From NCBI RefSeq assembly GCF_902148855.1, contig NC_043964.1, positions 19,186,781 through 19,250,780 of the forward strand: a stretch of DNA of 64,000 nt, written 5' to 3'. Below, one piece after another: positions 21,621 to 33,839 of this stretch (position 1 is the first letter of the stretch; the number at the start of each line of letters is the position of its first letter). A program made the translations under genes and the position numbers. The notes below the pieces were generated by a model, which saw only the letters and a program-made list of their open reading frames with translations, was not told the DNA's origin and did no database searches. This DNA is from Sphaeramia orbicularis (Eukaryota; Chordata; Actinopteri; Kurtiformes; Apogonidae).

Positions 21621-22004
21621 CTCTCCTTAACACACATAGACAAACATTTACAGAAATGACTGAGTGGGAAAAAAACAGATGACCAGGAAACAACTCTACA
21701 TAAACTATATAAGGTCTGTTTCTATGTGTTATGGTCAAAACAGGCCTTGTAACAAGATTGACACATTTTGTTCATGAGTAAAAAAAAAAAAAAAAAAAAA
21801 AGGATGAGCTTTACACAGATCATCTCCGTAACTGCAGGTGTTCTTGGCCACAGATGCTCAACTGGTTGAAATCCCATTGTTGTTCTTCCAGATATACGTT
21901 CATCATATTGTTGTAAGTGTGTAGTGTAGTTTATATGCAGTTGTTATCTCCTTTTTCCCACTCAGTCATTTCTGTAAATGTTTAACTACTTGTAATAAAC
22001 AGAG

Positions 22005-22076
22005 AGGGGGCATCCGGAGTTGAACCAGAGACCTCTTGATCTGCAGTCAAATGCTCTACCACTGAGCTATACCCCC
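22005..22076 (-). tRNA. tRNA-Cys (GCA), intact, last of the cluster
   Basis: Minus-strand cloverleaf with GGGGGTA/TGCCCCC acceptor, GCA anticodon, and T arm with CTGG/CCGG pairing. The 3' flank CTCTCTGTTTATT has three T in a row. Spacer to its left resembles the plus-strand units in reverse. Confidence 0.92.
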
Positions 22077-23991
22077 TGGATGGAATGGTAAACTCTCACT
22101 GTGCCAACCAAAACCTCTGCATGTCCAAAAATTAAAGCTCTAAATAGACGCCATGATCAAAATGTTCAAGTCTCAATATGTGGCAAGAAATTAGTAAAAA
22201 TGTGTCACAATAAATACGACAAGGTTCAAGGTTTGCGTTGCATTTTAGTGACATTAAGGGCAAAAATTCAAGTTCTTGGTTATGGACTGAAAATATATCA
22301 GTTTAGGGTCAAATTTTCTCAGGAATCGGAATCTGAAATTATTTATGCAAAATCTCTGGTTAAATTGGCTTCATCATTGACAGAGCAAGTCAAAATCTAA
22401 CAAATTGGTGGGCTGTTTCAAAAACGAATCTGAAAATTTGGTGGAAAAAAAAAAAAAAAAACTTGATCTGACTTTAGGAAAGTAAATGGGCCTAAATAAT
22501 ATAAACTAATTGTAGCCCATGTAGGTAGGCGTAATTGATTACATTTTGGAGGCAAGATATTGAAAACTGAGTGAATGCAAGTTTGTTTGTTTTTTTTTAC
22601 AATGGTAAGTATTTTTTTCACAAACTAAAAACTGATGGGGGTAGGGTTAGTAAAAGTAATGATTTTACTGATCTAATATTAGAATATACTTAATTATTGG
22701 GTAATGCTTTATTCACAACAGAAAAAGAAAGAGAATGGTGTCTAATACATACAGATTTATGATAATATCAACTCTACATAAAGAATTATAAGTCAAATTC
22801 TTACCTAGAAGCCAAAAAATCCAAACAAAATTGTCACAGGACGTCTTCTGAGGAACTGGACGTCATTGACTTTGAACTGAAATTACTGAAACTGATCCTC
22901 ATTCAAAAGGCCAAACCATAAGCTCTTCTTCTAAGGTTAAAAGTAAGCAAGTTCAATGAAAATTTGCAAGAACAGGATTAATATGGGTTTTCAAATTATT
23001 TGTCACTGAAAAAGGGTAATTTTTGCCCACTTTTCAGTAAACATCATGCAAAAAGTCACACAAGGACAAGTGATACACATTTTTTGATGTTATATTCTGA
23101 AACTACACAATTTTTCCAATAAATTCAACACAAGACACTGCATGAAAGGCATACATTTATTCTACAATATTTTTTTCACAATAATGATAGTCAAACTTTC
23201 AACCTTGTCCTATACAGGTCCCAGCACGACAAACTTCACAACATCACATGTGAATCTTACAAATTGCACCTTTAAAACACACCCAGAAATCCACAAATCT
23301 GTCCCCTGCGTGGTTGTAAATACAGGATTAGTAATTTGTATCCAGATGCGAAGGCTGTTAACATTAATTACCATAAATTAATTTACATAAACATCTGGCA
23401 AAATGGTGAACAGAAGGATATCAAGCGTATCAGGGCTAAGTGGTGGTTAGCACATGGCATGTACTGAACATACCACCTGTCAGGAAATCCTGCATTATTA
23501 CTGATTCCACCAACACACACCTTCTTTCCAGGCTGACCAACCTGAATTGAGGGAATCCGTTTTGTTTGTTAGCAGGATTAATTCTTGGCACCGGCTCTGG
23601 CTGAGCTCCAGCCAGAGGAACAAGAGAAGCTTCCACCCCACAGAGCAGCGGTTTATCCCTTGTGGTGGGTCCAACTGAGCTGATCCTCTCATATTAAATG
23701 GATTAGCAGAGGCCTTGTTCTACTGTCAGAACCTTGTGAAAAGAATCGGGATGTAGCTTTTTTCCCCTGACAAAATGTTCAAATGTAAATATAGTGTGTA
23801 CTTAATGAAAAAAACATAATTCAGCAACAAATGTGAGTCAATCTTGTTTCTTTTCTTCTTGTCTATTTGCAGAATAGTGTCAAAAACATGGCTGTTATCT
23901 GACCTCAGAGTATCAGCCTTGTTTAGCTCTTGTAGTATCCGTGGGAAACTGTAGCATTAGCGCTGCTTACAAGCTTTTTGATTTCCCACGG
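22077..23991. other. Non-coding stretch of about 1.9 kb, nothing recognised
   Basis: AT-rich DNA with no supported gene, RNA or repeat family. The ORF at 22101-22400 is low in GC and has no motif. Confidence 0.5.
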
Positions 23992-24709
23992 GACACATCC
24001 ATGAGAGGGCCAGGTTAGGCCGGGACCCAAATACTGCATGGCATGACTGTGGTAGAGCAGATCACGTTACAGATATCGAGAAAAATCACATGAAAGATGC
24101 ACATTAGATGGTTTGGCGGGAATTATTTCACTGCTCATTTTTGCTCCTGCGTACAACAATCAAACAAGGAGAGATTTGAGATTTGAGTTGGTGTTTGAAT
24201 GAGGTGTGTGTCACCTCATTCTGTGAACATAACTAATGAAAATCCAGGAATACTCAGGTAAATGCATGTGAAACACAGAAGCAGATTCAACAATTACTAT
24301 CAAAGCTATTTTAAAATAAATAAGTAAATATATGTAAACTTTAACTGAATAAATATAAATGTGTATAGATCAGTGTTTTTAATGCATGTAATTTATGAAT
24401 TAACCTCAATATATACATTTAATAAAGTAGTTTAATGACTTAACTTGACCTTTGAAGTAATTTTGTTTGTCTACATCCTTGGTAATAGCCTGTACACATG
24501 TAAAAAGCTATATTTTTTTTCCAAGTAAGTCATTATGACACATCCACGAGAGGGCCAGGTTAGGCCGGGACCCAAATACTGCATGGCATGACTGTGGTAG
24601 AGCAGATCATGTTACAGATATCGAGAAAAATCACATGAAAGATGGACATTAGATTGTTTGGCGAGAATTATTTCACTGCTCATTTTTGCTCCAAGAATCA
24701 AACTAGGAT
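23992..24709. repeat. A-B-A duplication structure
   Basis: Segment A (23992-24170, starting GACACATCCATGAGAGGG) recurs as A' (24537-24709). Between them lies B' (24171-24536), a copy of the 19981-20340 segment. A and A' differ at a few positions only. The pattern looks like insertion of B' accompanied by duplication of A. Confidence 0.75.
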
Positions 24710-25196
24710 TTATCAGGTTGTTAAATGACATTTCTTGCCCTGCATGAACACTGCACTTCAAACACAGATAGCGTTAGATCTGATGGTCTCTCCTGCCACT
24801 CTTTAAGTCGACTGATGGCAGGTGTTCCTCCCTGCCTGCACTCTTCCATTAATCTCCTCTGAAGGCAGCCACCCCTCACTATCACAGGCTTCCAAACGGG
24901 CGCCACTCTAATCACATTGTTTAACAGGAGGCCGTCTGTGGCCTGGGTCCTCACAACAACTCAAATGCAATGAGATTACACCGCGCACAAACATCCCTGA
25001 CCCTCCATCAGCCCCCCGTCCCTGAGCTCTGTACTATTAAGCATGTGTGTTCGTCTGTTTCTGGCATTAGTGTAAGTATTAGTATTTGTATTGGCTTGAC
25101 TATCAGAAAAATTAAGTCTCAGCCTGATTTAGGAACATCCTCAGGGTTTTTGAAACTGTATTTTTGCCAACTTTACAGACCACATCTGCAGAGAAA
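24710..25196. other. Non-coding, GC-richer unique patch
   Basis: About 24720-25030 is less AT-rich than its surroundings and shows no transposon similarity within the window. It could be conserved non-coding DNA, but nothing in it proves function. No exon with good splice signals was seen. Confidence 0.3.
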
Positions 25197-25223
25197 AAAA
25201 AATAATAATAATAATAATAATAA
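25197..25223. repeat. (AAT)n microsatellite
   Basis: A short run of AAT units following an A tract. Confidence 0.85.
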
Positions 25224-25529
25224 CGTGTGTTTTGCAGTGCAGGGATTTGAATCACTGAAGCTGGAATCCTCTGTAATCAAAAACTCTTATCTGTTATTAT
25301 GGTGTGAACAAGGAGTGAATTTTATGGCAATTTTAACAAAGTGGAATATTTTATATCAGGTATCCATTTCATATATAGCGGCAAAAGCAAAAGACAAGAT
25401 CTTGAATTTAATCTCTATATTTGGCTAATATCTGTGGGTTCTGCATCATTGGGACTCATCAAAACCTTTCTAAAGCCTCCATTAGGCTGGTATTTAGCAT
25501 CATATTTGGAATATTTCTGGTTCATCTTT

Positions 25530-25571
25530 GTTACCTCTGCCAAGGAGGTTATGTTTTTGCCAGCGTTGGTT

Positions 25572-25630
<59 letters not shown>

Positions 25631-25712
25631 AAGATAACTCAAAAAGTTATGTGCCGTGATCTGCCTTGGCGGAGATCTGCGCTCTCCGAGTGCTTTTCTA
25701 GTTTTTACATAG
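25530..25712. repeat. Interspersed repeat (CCTCTGCCAAGGAGG type) with an expanded (GT)n
   Basis: ACCTCTGCCAAGGAGGTTAT on the left and GCCTTGGCGGAGATCTGCGC on the right bracket a (GT)n run of about 27 units (25575-25629). Related text without the GT expansion is at 52238-52306. The bracketing phrases are inverted, suggesting a small transposon whose inner GT tract has expanded. The class is not assigned. Confidence 0.55.
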
Positions 25713-25779
25713 TTTTTTGCATGTGTGAGGTTGGACATGTTTTGCAGTTTGTTAACATATCTGGTTTTTATCTCTAGTG

Positions 25780-26935
25780 ATTGAATGCATTCATTCCATT
25801 TATTCATTTATTCTGACCGAGTAAGCATTTACAACACAAATGACCTGCATACAACAAATTCAATCAACAGAATACATGCAGGTACAATATTCCAAATACA
25901 CTAATTAATGTTCGAAAAGGAGTGGGAAGAAGAAAATGTATTTAATCCCACCCCCATTTCTTATCAATAACTTAATATAGTTTCAAGTACTCACTCCTGT
26001 CTTTAACCCTTTCATGCATGAATTATGAGAACCATGGTCAATATTTTTGTTTTTATTCCTCTTTAGGCATGAAAAAAAACAATGCAGTTGAAATTTTTTA
26101 ATGAGCCTATTTTTCATGGAGTTACAAAAATGTCCACTCAGATGGACACCATCTGTTTAATTTTTGAAGCAAAGAAACATATTTAAAACCCATCACCAGA
26201 AAGTGATATACTGTGTGAAAACTATGAAATAAAAACAATTTTAATGCTAATCTGATGTTTTCTTACATTTAAACATACTCTAATACTAGTTATTACTCAG
26301 TTCATGGAGATAATTTGCAAAAAAAAAAAAAAACTTTTTATGCAACAAAACTTTTAATTACAGTCCAATAATGACTAGCAATTGATTTACATTCAAACAT
26401 GTTACTGCAGATCAGGTTTATCAAGAACAGCTGTCCACCTTGTTGGCTGATATGGAACTAAAACAACAAAACCCATGAATGTACAAGAGAACAACTGGAG
26501 AATAGCTGTCCACTGGAGTGATCACTATGCATGAAAGGGTTAAACTTCAAACCAAGACAATGAACAAAAAGGCCTATACCAATATATTACAAACTCATTC
26601 AACAGTATTGCATTATTTAACCGAAATATGTGTGAAAAATCAAAACAAAGTACATTCATGGTGGCGTTATCACAGGTAACAGTTAACCGTTAACTTAAAT
26701 TATAATAATAATGGTAAAAATAAATAAATAAATAAAAACTTAGAATACCACTAATGGTAAAGAACAGCACATACCAGCAATAACAAGGACAATACCAGAA
26801 GATAAAGGACAAAACATACCAACTCACTGAGGAACGACAAGCACACATCCACACTGTACGACAGAATATTGATGCAACATAAGTGTTTAGAACTTCTATC
26901 TTTATACTGTACTGTTCATACTATTAACTTGTTAT
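25780..26935. mobile_element. Probable LINE-derived repeat, split by a MITE
   Basis: TTTATTCATTTATTCTGACC followed by AAAGGAGTGGGAAGAAG and TTTAATCCCACCCC is a phrase set common in fish LINE 3' regions (reverse orientation). The MITE at 26003-26543 interrupts it, and repeat-like text resumes afterwards. The class is from memory and uncertain. Confidence 0.4.
26003..26543 (+). mobile_element. TTAA MITE family 1, copy 2, intact
   Basis: Flanked by TTAA (26003-26006 and 26540-26543). Terminal repeats CCCTTTCATGCATGA and its inverse. About 533 bp without insertions, so it is the best reference copy of the family in the window. No coding capacity. Confidence 0.88.
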
Positions 26936-26943
26936 TACCATTA

Positions 26944-27490
26944 TTAACCCATATAGACCCAAACAACCACTGGTGACCAAAATCACCTACCAATATAAAA
27001 TGTTTAATAACTTCTGATCCATTAAACCTATCAATCCATATAAATAATTGGTGTAAAATTCAGTTTGTCATCTTTTCATGGTCATCAGATATGACCCATT
27101 TGGGTGTTCAGAGGCTCCGTAGTTACCATGGAAACACCGTCATGTTCTACAACATTGATTTACCACTAACACCTCATGGAATTGGATCAATGACAGTGGA
27201 TGGAGATACTTGGTTTATATTCAGTTAATGATAAATTGTGTCGGAAAAAGCCACATTTTCTTAATTTTTCTCTGTTTCTGATATAACAGTTAACTTTAAT
27301 CTGAGCTTTTATGAACATCTACATGATCAGTGAATTAAATATGGGAAAATACCTGATTTTTATTGAAGAAACCCAAAATACAGAGGATAGTATTATTATA
27401 AATAGCGATAAATCACTTAAGAAAGGTTAAATAGAGAGAAAAATTTATTTTGGAACTGCTGAAAAGTAACCCTGAGTCTTTATGGGTTAA
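26944..27490 (+). mobile_element. TTAA MITE family 2, copy 1
   Basis: TTAA at both ends (26944-26947 and 27487-27490), with termini CCCATATAGACCCAA and its near-inverse TCTTTATGGG. About 539 bp. Same TTAA-CCC pattern as family 1 but unrelated inside. A second full copy is at 59245-59742, and a related left end starts the tandem array at 55947. Confidence 0.85.
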
Positions 27491-27775
27491 ATGTGCTGAA
27501 CCATCATTTCTTTATCAGCTTTCAGGAAATTTGGCAATTGTTTCACACTTATTTCACAAATATTGGTTTAAGCTTTTCATCATCCAAACATTAATCTCTT
27601 TTTCTGAAGAATTTCCAGCATTATGTACTAAAAACCTAAACCTAAAAGCCAAATTCAACTTATTTTTGATGTTTTAATAGTCTACTGGGGCTCATTCATG
27701 ACCCTAACAAGCATACTGATTCCAACCAGTAAATGTGTAAATCTGTTTTTGTGTCCTTTTAAATAGGGGGAGAAA

Positions 27776-28110
27776 TCAGAAGCAGTCCATCGTGACTGTC
27801 CTTTTATAACCACAGAGTTGCATTTGTCCAACAGCGACAGTCATGTGACCTCCATCATCTATTGGCAGAAGCAGGAGTGGCCCCCAATTGAGGCCACACT
27901 TACACACTGGCCCTTTCCCACAACCTCCAGACACCTTGGAGGAAGTCATCCATGCATAAATGTGCTCCTTAATCAAAGGCTGAATGTAGAAGTTGTCCCG
28001 GAGGTTGGCTGCTGCAAGTGCGGCATTAGCAAAGCACATGCTGTCCTTTCACAGAGAAACAATGCGGCTCTTTGTGTCCGGCCACAAGTGTCTATTTTGA
28101 TTTAAAGGGG
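27776..28110. other. GC-richer unique patch, possible conserved non-coding DNA
   Basis: Not repeated in the window, with balanced base composition, and open in short stretches on both strands but without exon signals. Function cannot be shown here. Confidence 0.25.
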
Positions 28111-28317
28111 GATCTCACAAGCAGGACAGACAATGAAGACAGAACATCACTGACAACAGGAAAAACACACAGGATATGTCCAGGACGGTCACCGATATCT
28201 GAAAAATCCTCCTGGATGTTAGCCTGATGGGACAACTGCATGAGATGATGTCAGAGTATGAACACAACACTTCCTGCTGCTTTACTGAACTAACAGGCTC
28301 AATCAAACCTCTTAACC

Positions 28318-29542
28318 CACAGGTGTCAAACATGCGGCCCGGGGGCCAAATCCGGCCCATCAAAGGGTCCAGTCTGGCCCCTGGAATGAATTTGTGAAAT
28401 GCAAAAATTACACTGAAGACATTAATCATTTTAGTTCAGGTTCCACATACAAACCAATTTCAGGTAAAATACTATCATAATAACCTATAAATGATCACAA
28501 CTCCAAATTTTTGTCTTTGTAAATGTAAACATTTTCATGTCATTTCACTGCATTTACTCTAAAACAAACTAACATTTCACAAAAACACGAATAACCTGAA
28601 CAAATATGAACATTTTAACCCTTTCATGCATAGTGGTCACTACAGTGGGCAGTTACTCTACAGTTTTACTCTTGTATATTCATGGGTTTTTGTTGTTTTT
28701 AGTTCCATATCAACCAACACAGTGGACACTTATGCGTCATCTCATGAACTGCAATTCATACCATTATTGTAACTTTGCTGTTCTTGATTGGTTCGTGAGT
28801 GGAAATCAATTGTTAATATTTATTTTTTGCATATTATCTCCATCAAGTGAGTTATAACTAGTATTAGAATATGTTCAAATGTGAGAAAACATCAGATTAG
28901 CTGCATTAAACATGGTTTCATTTCACTGTTTTCATATCACTTTATGATATTGGGTTTTAAATACATGTTTCTTTGCTTCAAGAATAAAATTCATGGTGTA
29001 GCTGAGTGGACATTTTTGTAACTCCATGGAAAACAGGTTGATTTAAAAAAAAAAAAAAAATTCAGTCACGTTGTTTTGTTTTGTTTTTTCATGCCTAAAG
29101 AGGAATAAAAACACTCAGGAAAAAAAATCTTAATAAAGGTTCTTATAATTCATGCACGAAAGGGTTAAAATGTCTGAAGTGTAATTTTAACAATATTCTG
29201 CCTGTTATTAAATCTTTTGTGTATTTGTTGATCCACTGTGATCTGTAAATTGTAATTTATACATTTAAATGATAAACTGAGACATAATTTTGTCAAAATT
29301 GCACTCAGTTTTCTTAAGAAATTTCAGTTTGTTTATGTTATTCACATTGTTTTAAAGGATAGTTGGTAGATGTAAACATTTTAATTGCATAATTTTACTT
29401 TTGTCGCTCTAAAACATAGAGGAAAGTTTGGAGATGACATTATTTATATATTATTATATTTTTATTTTACTGGTTCAGCCCACTTCAGATCAAATTTGGC
29501 TTTTAATGTGGCCCCTGAACTAAAATGAGTTTGACAGCCCTG
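28318..29542 (+). mobile_element. hAT-1 copy split by a family 1 MITE
   Basis: Starts CACAGGTGTCAAACATGCGG and ends TTTGACAGCCCTG. Imperfect 8-bp flanks TCTTAACC and CCTTAACT (6 of 8). The middle is interrupted by the MITE at 28615-29168; joining the flanks restores the family text. The right flank is the terminus of the next family 1 MITE, so this hAT landed in that MITE's end. Confidence 0.82.
28615..29168 (-). mobile_element. TTAA MITE family 1, copy 3, nested in hAT-1
   Basis: TTAA at 28615-28618 and 29165-29168 with CCCTTTCATGCA and CACGAAAGGG ends. Reverse orientation relative to copy 2. It lies inside the hAT-1 element. Confidence 0.88.
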
Positions 29543-29544
29543 CC

Positions 29545-30133
29545 TTAACTCTTTCATGCATACTGGTCACTACAGTGGAAAGTTATTCTACAGCTGTTCT
29601 CTTGCATCTTTGTGGGCTTTGTTGTTTTATTTCCATATCAGCCAGCACAACGGACGCTTATGCACCATCTTATACACTGTAATTCATACCATTACTGTAA
29701 CTTTGCTGTTCTCTATGAACCTGATCTGCACTAACATGTTTGAGTGTAAAGTAATTGCTAGTTGTTATTAGACAGTAAATAACAGTTTTCTTAAACAAAC
29801 AGTTTTTTTTTTGCATATTATCTCCATGAAGTGAGTAATAACTAGTGTTAGAGTATGTTAAAATATGAGAAAACCTCAGATTAGCTGCATTCAAAATGTT
29901 TTGGGTTTTTTTTCATAGTTATCACACAGTATAACACTTTCTGATATTGAGTTTTAAATACATGTTTCTTTGCTTCAAAAATTAAACTCATGGTGTCCAA
30001 CTGTGTGGACATTTTTGTAACTCCATAAAAAGTAGGTTCATTAGGGTTTTTTTTCATGCCTAAAGAGGAATAAAAACACTCAGGAAAAAAAATCTTGACT
30101 AAGGTTCTCATTATTCATGCATCAAAGGGTTAA
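29545..30133 (-). mobile_element. TTAA MITE family 1, copy 4
   Basis: TTAA at 29545-29548 and 30130-30133, termini CTCTTTCATGCATA and ATGCATCAAAGGG. Its left TTAA lies within the right flank of the hAT-1 element, showing it was the target of that insertion. Confidence 0.85.
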
Positions 30134-30835
30134 ACGTCTCTAAAATAATAACAACATTAGGCCTGAAATCACCTCCGTCTAGTATGTTTCCCCAGTATAT
30201 TTATCAGCGGAATGTAGAAATAAATTAGACAAAGACAAGTATTAATTTGTGTCTATGACCCATGTCCGGTGGCCTCTTTACTGTTATAAAAATAGAAGTG
30301 ACCCATCTTTAAATAGGACATTGTTTTGTCTATTGTCTTCCCATCCTCGCACTGTCCTGATCACTGATGCTGAAGGGCTGCAGTAAACATCCTCTGACCC
30401 CTGGAACCCACCCCTCCCTGCTCTTAATCCTCCTAGATACAGTAACTCAGACCATATGCAAATGTGACACATGTTTATACTTTGAATTTACAAAGTGAAA
30501 CGAGTGAAGACATATTTGTATGAATGTGTAAACAGTATAAGAACTTATTAAAATTGAAGCAAGTGAATATATGAGTGATATGTATAAACAACCCCATTTC
30601 TATGAAAGTTGAGACACTGTGTAAATGCAAATAAAAACAAAATCTTACAAACCGATATTTAATTGACAATGGAACATGTTTAAACTGAGAAATGTACCAA
30701 AAATAAGGTACTGTGGAATGTAACAGCTACATGTTTCTAAAAGGTTGAGACAAAGGTAACAAAAAGCTGGAAAACTAAAAGAAATAACTGAAGGACCATA
30801 CATTTTGCAAATAATTATAGATATAGGCAACAGGT
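30134..30835. other. Non-coding stretch, nothing recognised
   Basis: AT-rich DNA without a supported feature. Confidence 0.5.
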
Positions 30836-31380
30836 CATTAGTTGCTTTTCCACTGGACATATATGCAAAACTTTACTGATATTTACTAAATGTTATAAAA
30901 ACAGAAGTGCGTAATGTTGGTTTTTCCATTAAATCATAAATGCGATGATTTTTTAAAAATTTATTATTGCGAGATGACACAAGAAGTCATTCGACAAATA
31001 TGGCAATGGACATAAATATCTGTTGTTTTGAATCTAGAAGGCTTGTTACCCCTCTGTCCCATCCTAAATTCAAAAATGATTCAGTTTTATCATGTGTCCA
31101 CACAAAACGCACTATGTTTTAAAACTCTTCTTTTTTGCTTGTTGTAACATCCATCAACATCCATTTTTTTTGTTCATGTGACTCTAGTTGTGCGAAAAGG
31201 TCTTTCCCTTGCAGTTTTGCATGATTTACCAGTTTACCTGAAAAACCATCTTTTGCCAGCACAAAAACTTTTCATCGAAAAACAAGTTTTGGCACAATTG
31301 CCGTTTTTCCTTTAGGCAAATTTTTATGCGCAAGTTACATTCATGCAATTTGAGGGTCAATGGAAAAGTGACTGGTGACA
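30836..31380. mobile_element. MITE with CTTTTCCAYTGGAC termini
   Basis: The left end AGTTGCTTTTCCACTGGAC and the right end GTCAATGGAAAAGTGACT are inverted copies. Inner text GCAAAACTTTACTGATATTT recurs at 47490-47610 and inverted at 52365-52480. The superfamily was not identified and no clear target duplication was seen. Confidence 0.6.
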
Positions 31381-32697
31381 TGACTGGATAGAAAAGAGCC
31401 TCTTAGAGAGGCAGTAAAGATGGGTAGAAGTTTATCAATCTGTGAAAAAGTATTTCTAAAGTTCGCAGATGTTAATGGACTGTTTTTAGAAGAAGAGAGG
31501 ATACTACACAGTGGTAAACAAGGCCTCGTTCCAACTTATTAGACCATTTGTTTTCCTAAAATAGTCAATTTTCTCAGTTTTTTTCATATTGTGAATAAAC
31601 TTTTCATATTGTGAATAAAATTTTACACAACTAAACCTTTTCAGAATGGGTGTTGAAGTTTGTGTGCAGCAGAAAGAAGATACAAACAATTTCACAAAAA
31701 CACCGCTCCAGTAATTTTAATTTCACATTTCACATTTTTCTCTGGATTTATGTTTCCAAAACATAGGTTCGGGATCTAAAATGGCTGTTCTTGTTTTTTT
31801 GTGTAACTAATTGGCAGAGGAAAACACAGTATATAGCAAAAATTACATTTAGATATAACATCTGGATGAATTTTCTTTATCAAAACAAAAGAAAAGCCAT
31901 GTGAAATGTAAGGGAGGTTGTAACAAGATTAAAATGACATAAAAAAAAAAAAATACAAAACAGCAAAAGTTCTATAAAAAAGAGAATAAGTAATAATACA
32001 GATCTATGGTCATTCATGACTTATTTTTACAAGTTTGCAAAGAGTTGCCAAATTTCTCTTTTGGATCTTGTTTTGTCTTTTGGAAATCACTCCTTGTAGA
32101 TGAATATTTCCTCCAACCATTTTTTTTTTTTCAGACTGTTGAGATGTTAAAGGAGAGAGCCCAAGCTCCAGAGGCGGGAAATAAAACTTGCTTAGACATG
32201 GTTTCTCCATTCAACGTGATTAGGCTCAGCTCAGCTCCAACTGTTTAAGAGGAGCCATTTAAAAGGATGTTTAGGGGCTTCAGGCAGGGGGTGTTCTGGA
32301 GTGGTGGCTCCCCATTCTTCCCTTTATCCAGCGTGCCATTTTCATTGGAATAAAGGCTATCTATCAGGAGACCCTATAGGTCCTTTCACAGCTGAATAAA
32401 AGGATCACTAAAACCAGACCTGTCTGTGGGTTTGCTCAGACATCGGAGACAACAGATGTGTTAAACGTAGGCTGCATCGTCACAAAAAGCCGGGGTTACG
32501 TGTTCTCTATTGGAGAGAAAGCTTCATGCTAATTGGTGAGCGGAGTCAGTCAAAGATGGTGCAGGCTTTTAGAAAATCTAACATCGTAAAAGAAGAGAGA
32601 AGTTCCCTCCACTTTCAGAAGGGGAAGAGAAATGCAAATAAAAGGCTTTCACTCGGACCATAAAATTGTTACAAGGTCCTTAAACGAACTGCACTTT
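31381..32697. other. Non-coding; GC-richer patch at about 32130-32700
   Basis: The right half is unique in the window, GC-richer than its surroundings, and contains homeobox-like TAATTG and several purine-rich blocks. It is a candidate conserved non-coding element, without proof here. No exon is supported. Confidence 0.3.
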
Positions 32698-32699
32698 TA

Positions 32700-33003
32700 C
32701 AGTTGTGGAAAAAACTTGTCGACAGTCAACATCAAAAGTCATCAGAAACAATGGTTATGCAATCAAGTACTAACTCCTGTGTGTATCATGTGACTAAAAC
32801 AGACAGAAAAGAAAACATGGAATGTCTAAAAGCACTGTTTTTGTCAGTACAATGCCATAGATATTGACATAAGAACTGAAGTGATTTTGGTTATTATCAA
32901 GACAACGTGGAAAATGACCAGATATCAGCTCTGAAATTAAACTCTTATGAGCTATTTTTGTTGTTATCATTATATTTGTCCAAACGAATGTACCTTTAGT
33001 TGT
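32700..33003 (+). mobile_element. Tc1/mariner-type MITE, right end missing
   Basis: TA then CAGTTGTGGAAAAAACTTG begins the element, and the inner text matches the full copy at 33142-33495. The last 60 or so bases with the right terminus are absent. Confidence 0.65.
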
Positions 33004-33141
33004 ACTCATTAAACCTTTAACTCAGTATGAAGGATATTTCTATAAAAGGATTAAAAATGGGTGTATAATGGTTGAATTAGAGTATTTCTGAATTATGTTG
33101 GCATCTATTTGAGTGCTTACCCCAAATAATTCTGGGTTATA
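33004..33141. repeat. Flank duplicated with the mariner MITE at 51283-51420
   Basis: About 135 bp of non-MITE DNA (from TTAAACCTTTAACTCAG to TTCTGGGTTATA) is nearly identical left of the MITE copies at 33142 and 51421, so a block of flank plus MITE was copied over about 18 kb. Confidence 0.75.
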
Positions 33142-33495
33142 CAGTCACAGAAAAAATTATTAGACCATCAAAAGTCATCAAAAACAGTGGTTATGCAATC
33201 AAACACTAACTCCTGTGTGTATCATGTGACTAAAACGAACAGAAAAGAAAACATGGAATGTCTAAAAGCACTGTTTTTGGCAGTACAATGCTATAGCTAT
33301 TGATGTTATTATGGTTATTATCAAGACAACCATGGAAAATGAATAGATATCAGCTCTGAAATTAAACTCTTAAAAGCTGTTTTTGTTGTTATCATTATAT
33401 TTGTCCGAACAAATGTACCTTTAGTTGTACCAGGCATTAAAATGAACAAGAAATTGAAGAAAACAAGAGTGGTCTAATAATTGTTTCTGCAACTG
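33142..33495 (+). mobile_element. Tc1/mariner-type MITE
   Basis: Begins TA-CAGTCACAGAAAAAATTA and ends ATAATTGTTTCTGCAACTG; the termini are inverted copies about 26 bp long. CAGT termini next to TA fit Tc1/mariner. Inner minus-strand ORFs recur in all three copies but only because the DNA does. 354 bp. Confidence 0.78.
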
Positions 33496-33839
33496 TTTAT
33501 CCTGCAAAGACCCCTGTATTTATTTTGATTACATGTAAAGTATCAAACATAAACTCTACCAGAGTCAGCCCAAAGCTCATCTTCATCTGCACAATTAAAA
33601 CATCAACAATGCAAATTACACACAGCAAAGCACTATGGCCTGCACCATAATTAAAAGTGGTGACTATTTTGATACCAAATACAGCTTTATGCTTCTTCAA
33701 ACCCATATTGTTTTGGCTTGATGTTGCTTGGCTGCAGACAACAATGGAGTTCTAGTATGAAAGCAGCATCTTGCTGTTTGCTGGGGCCACACTTACCTCC
33801 TGTATTCCTGTGGGAAATAGAGCTGTGCATAATCCAGTC

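Noticed and set aside
23406-23470. tRNA-like or SINE head (GGGCTAAGTGGTGGTTAGCAC)
   Set aside because: It resembles an A box, but no B box or cloverleaf could be built downstream.
25415-25807. ORFs with alternating His-Thr or Val-Cys runs
   Set aside because: They translate the (GT)n microsatellite on the two strands.
32794-33009. Minus-strand ORF repeated at 51510-51941
   Set aside because: It recurs because the mariner-type MITE DNA recurs; such a MITE encodes no protein and the frames are not maintained beyond it.
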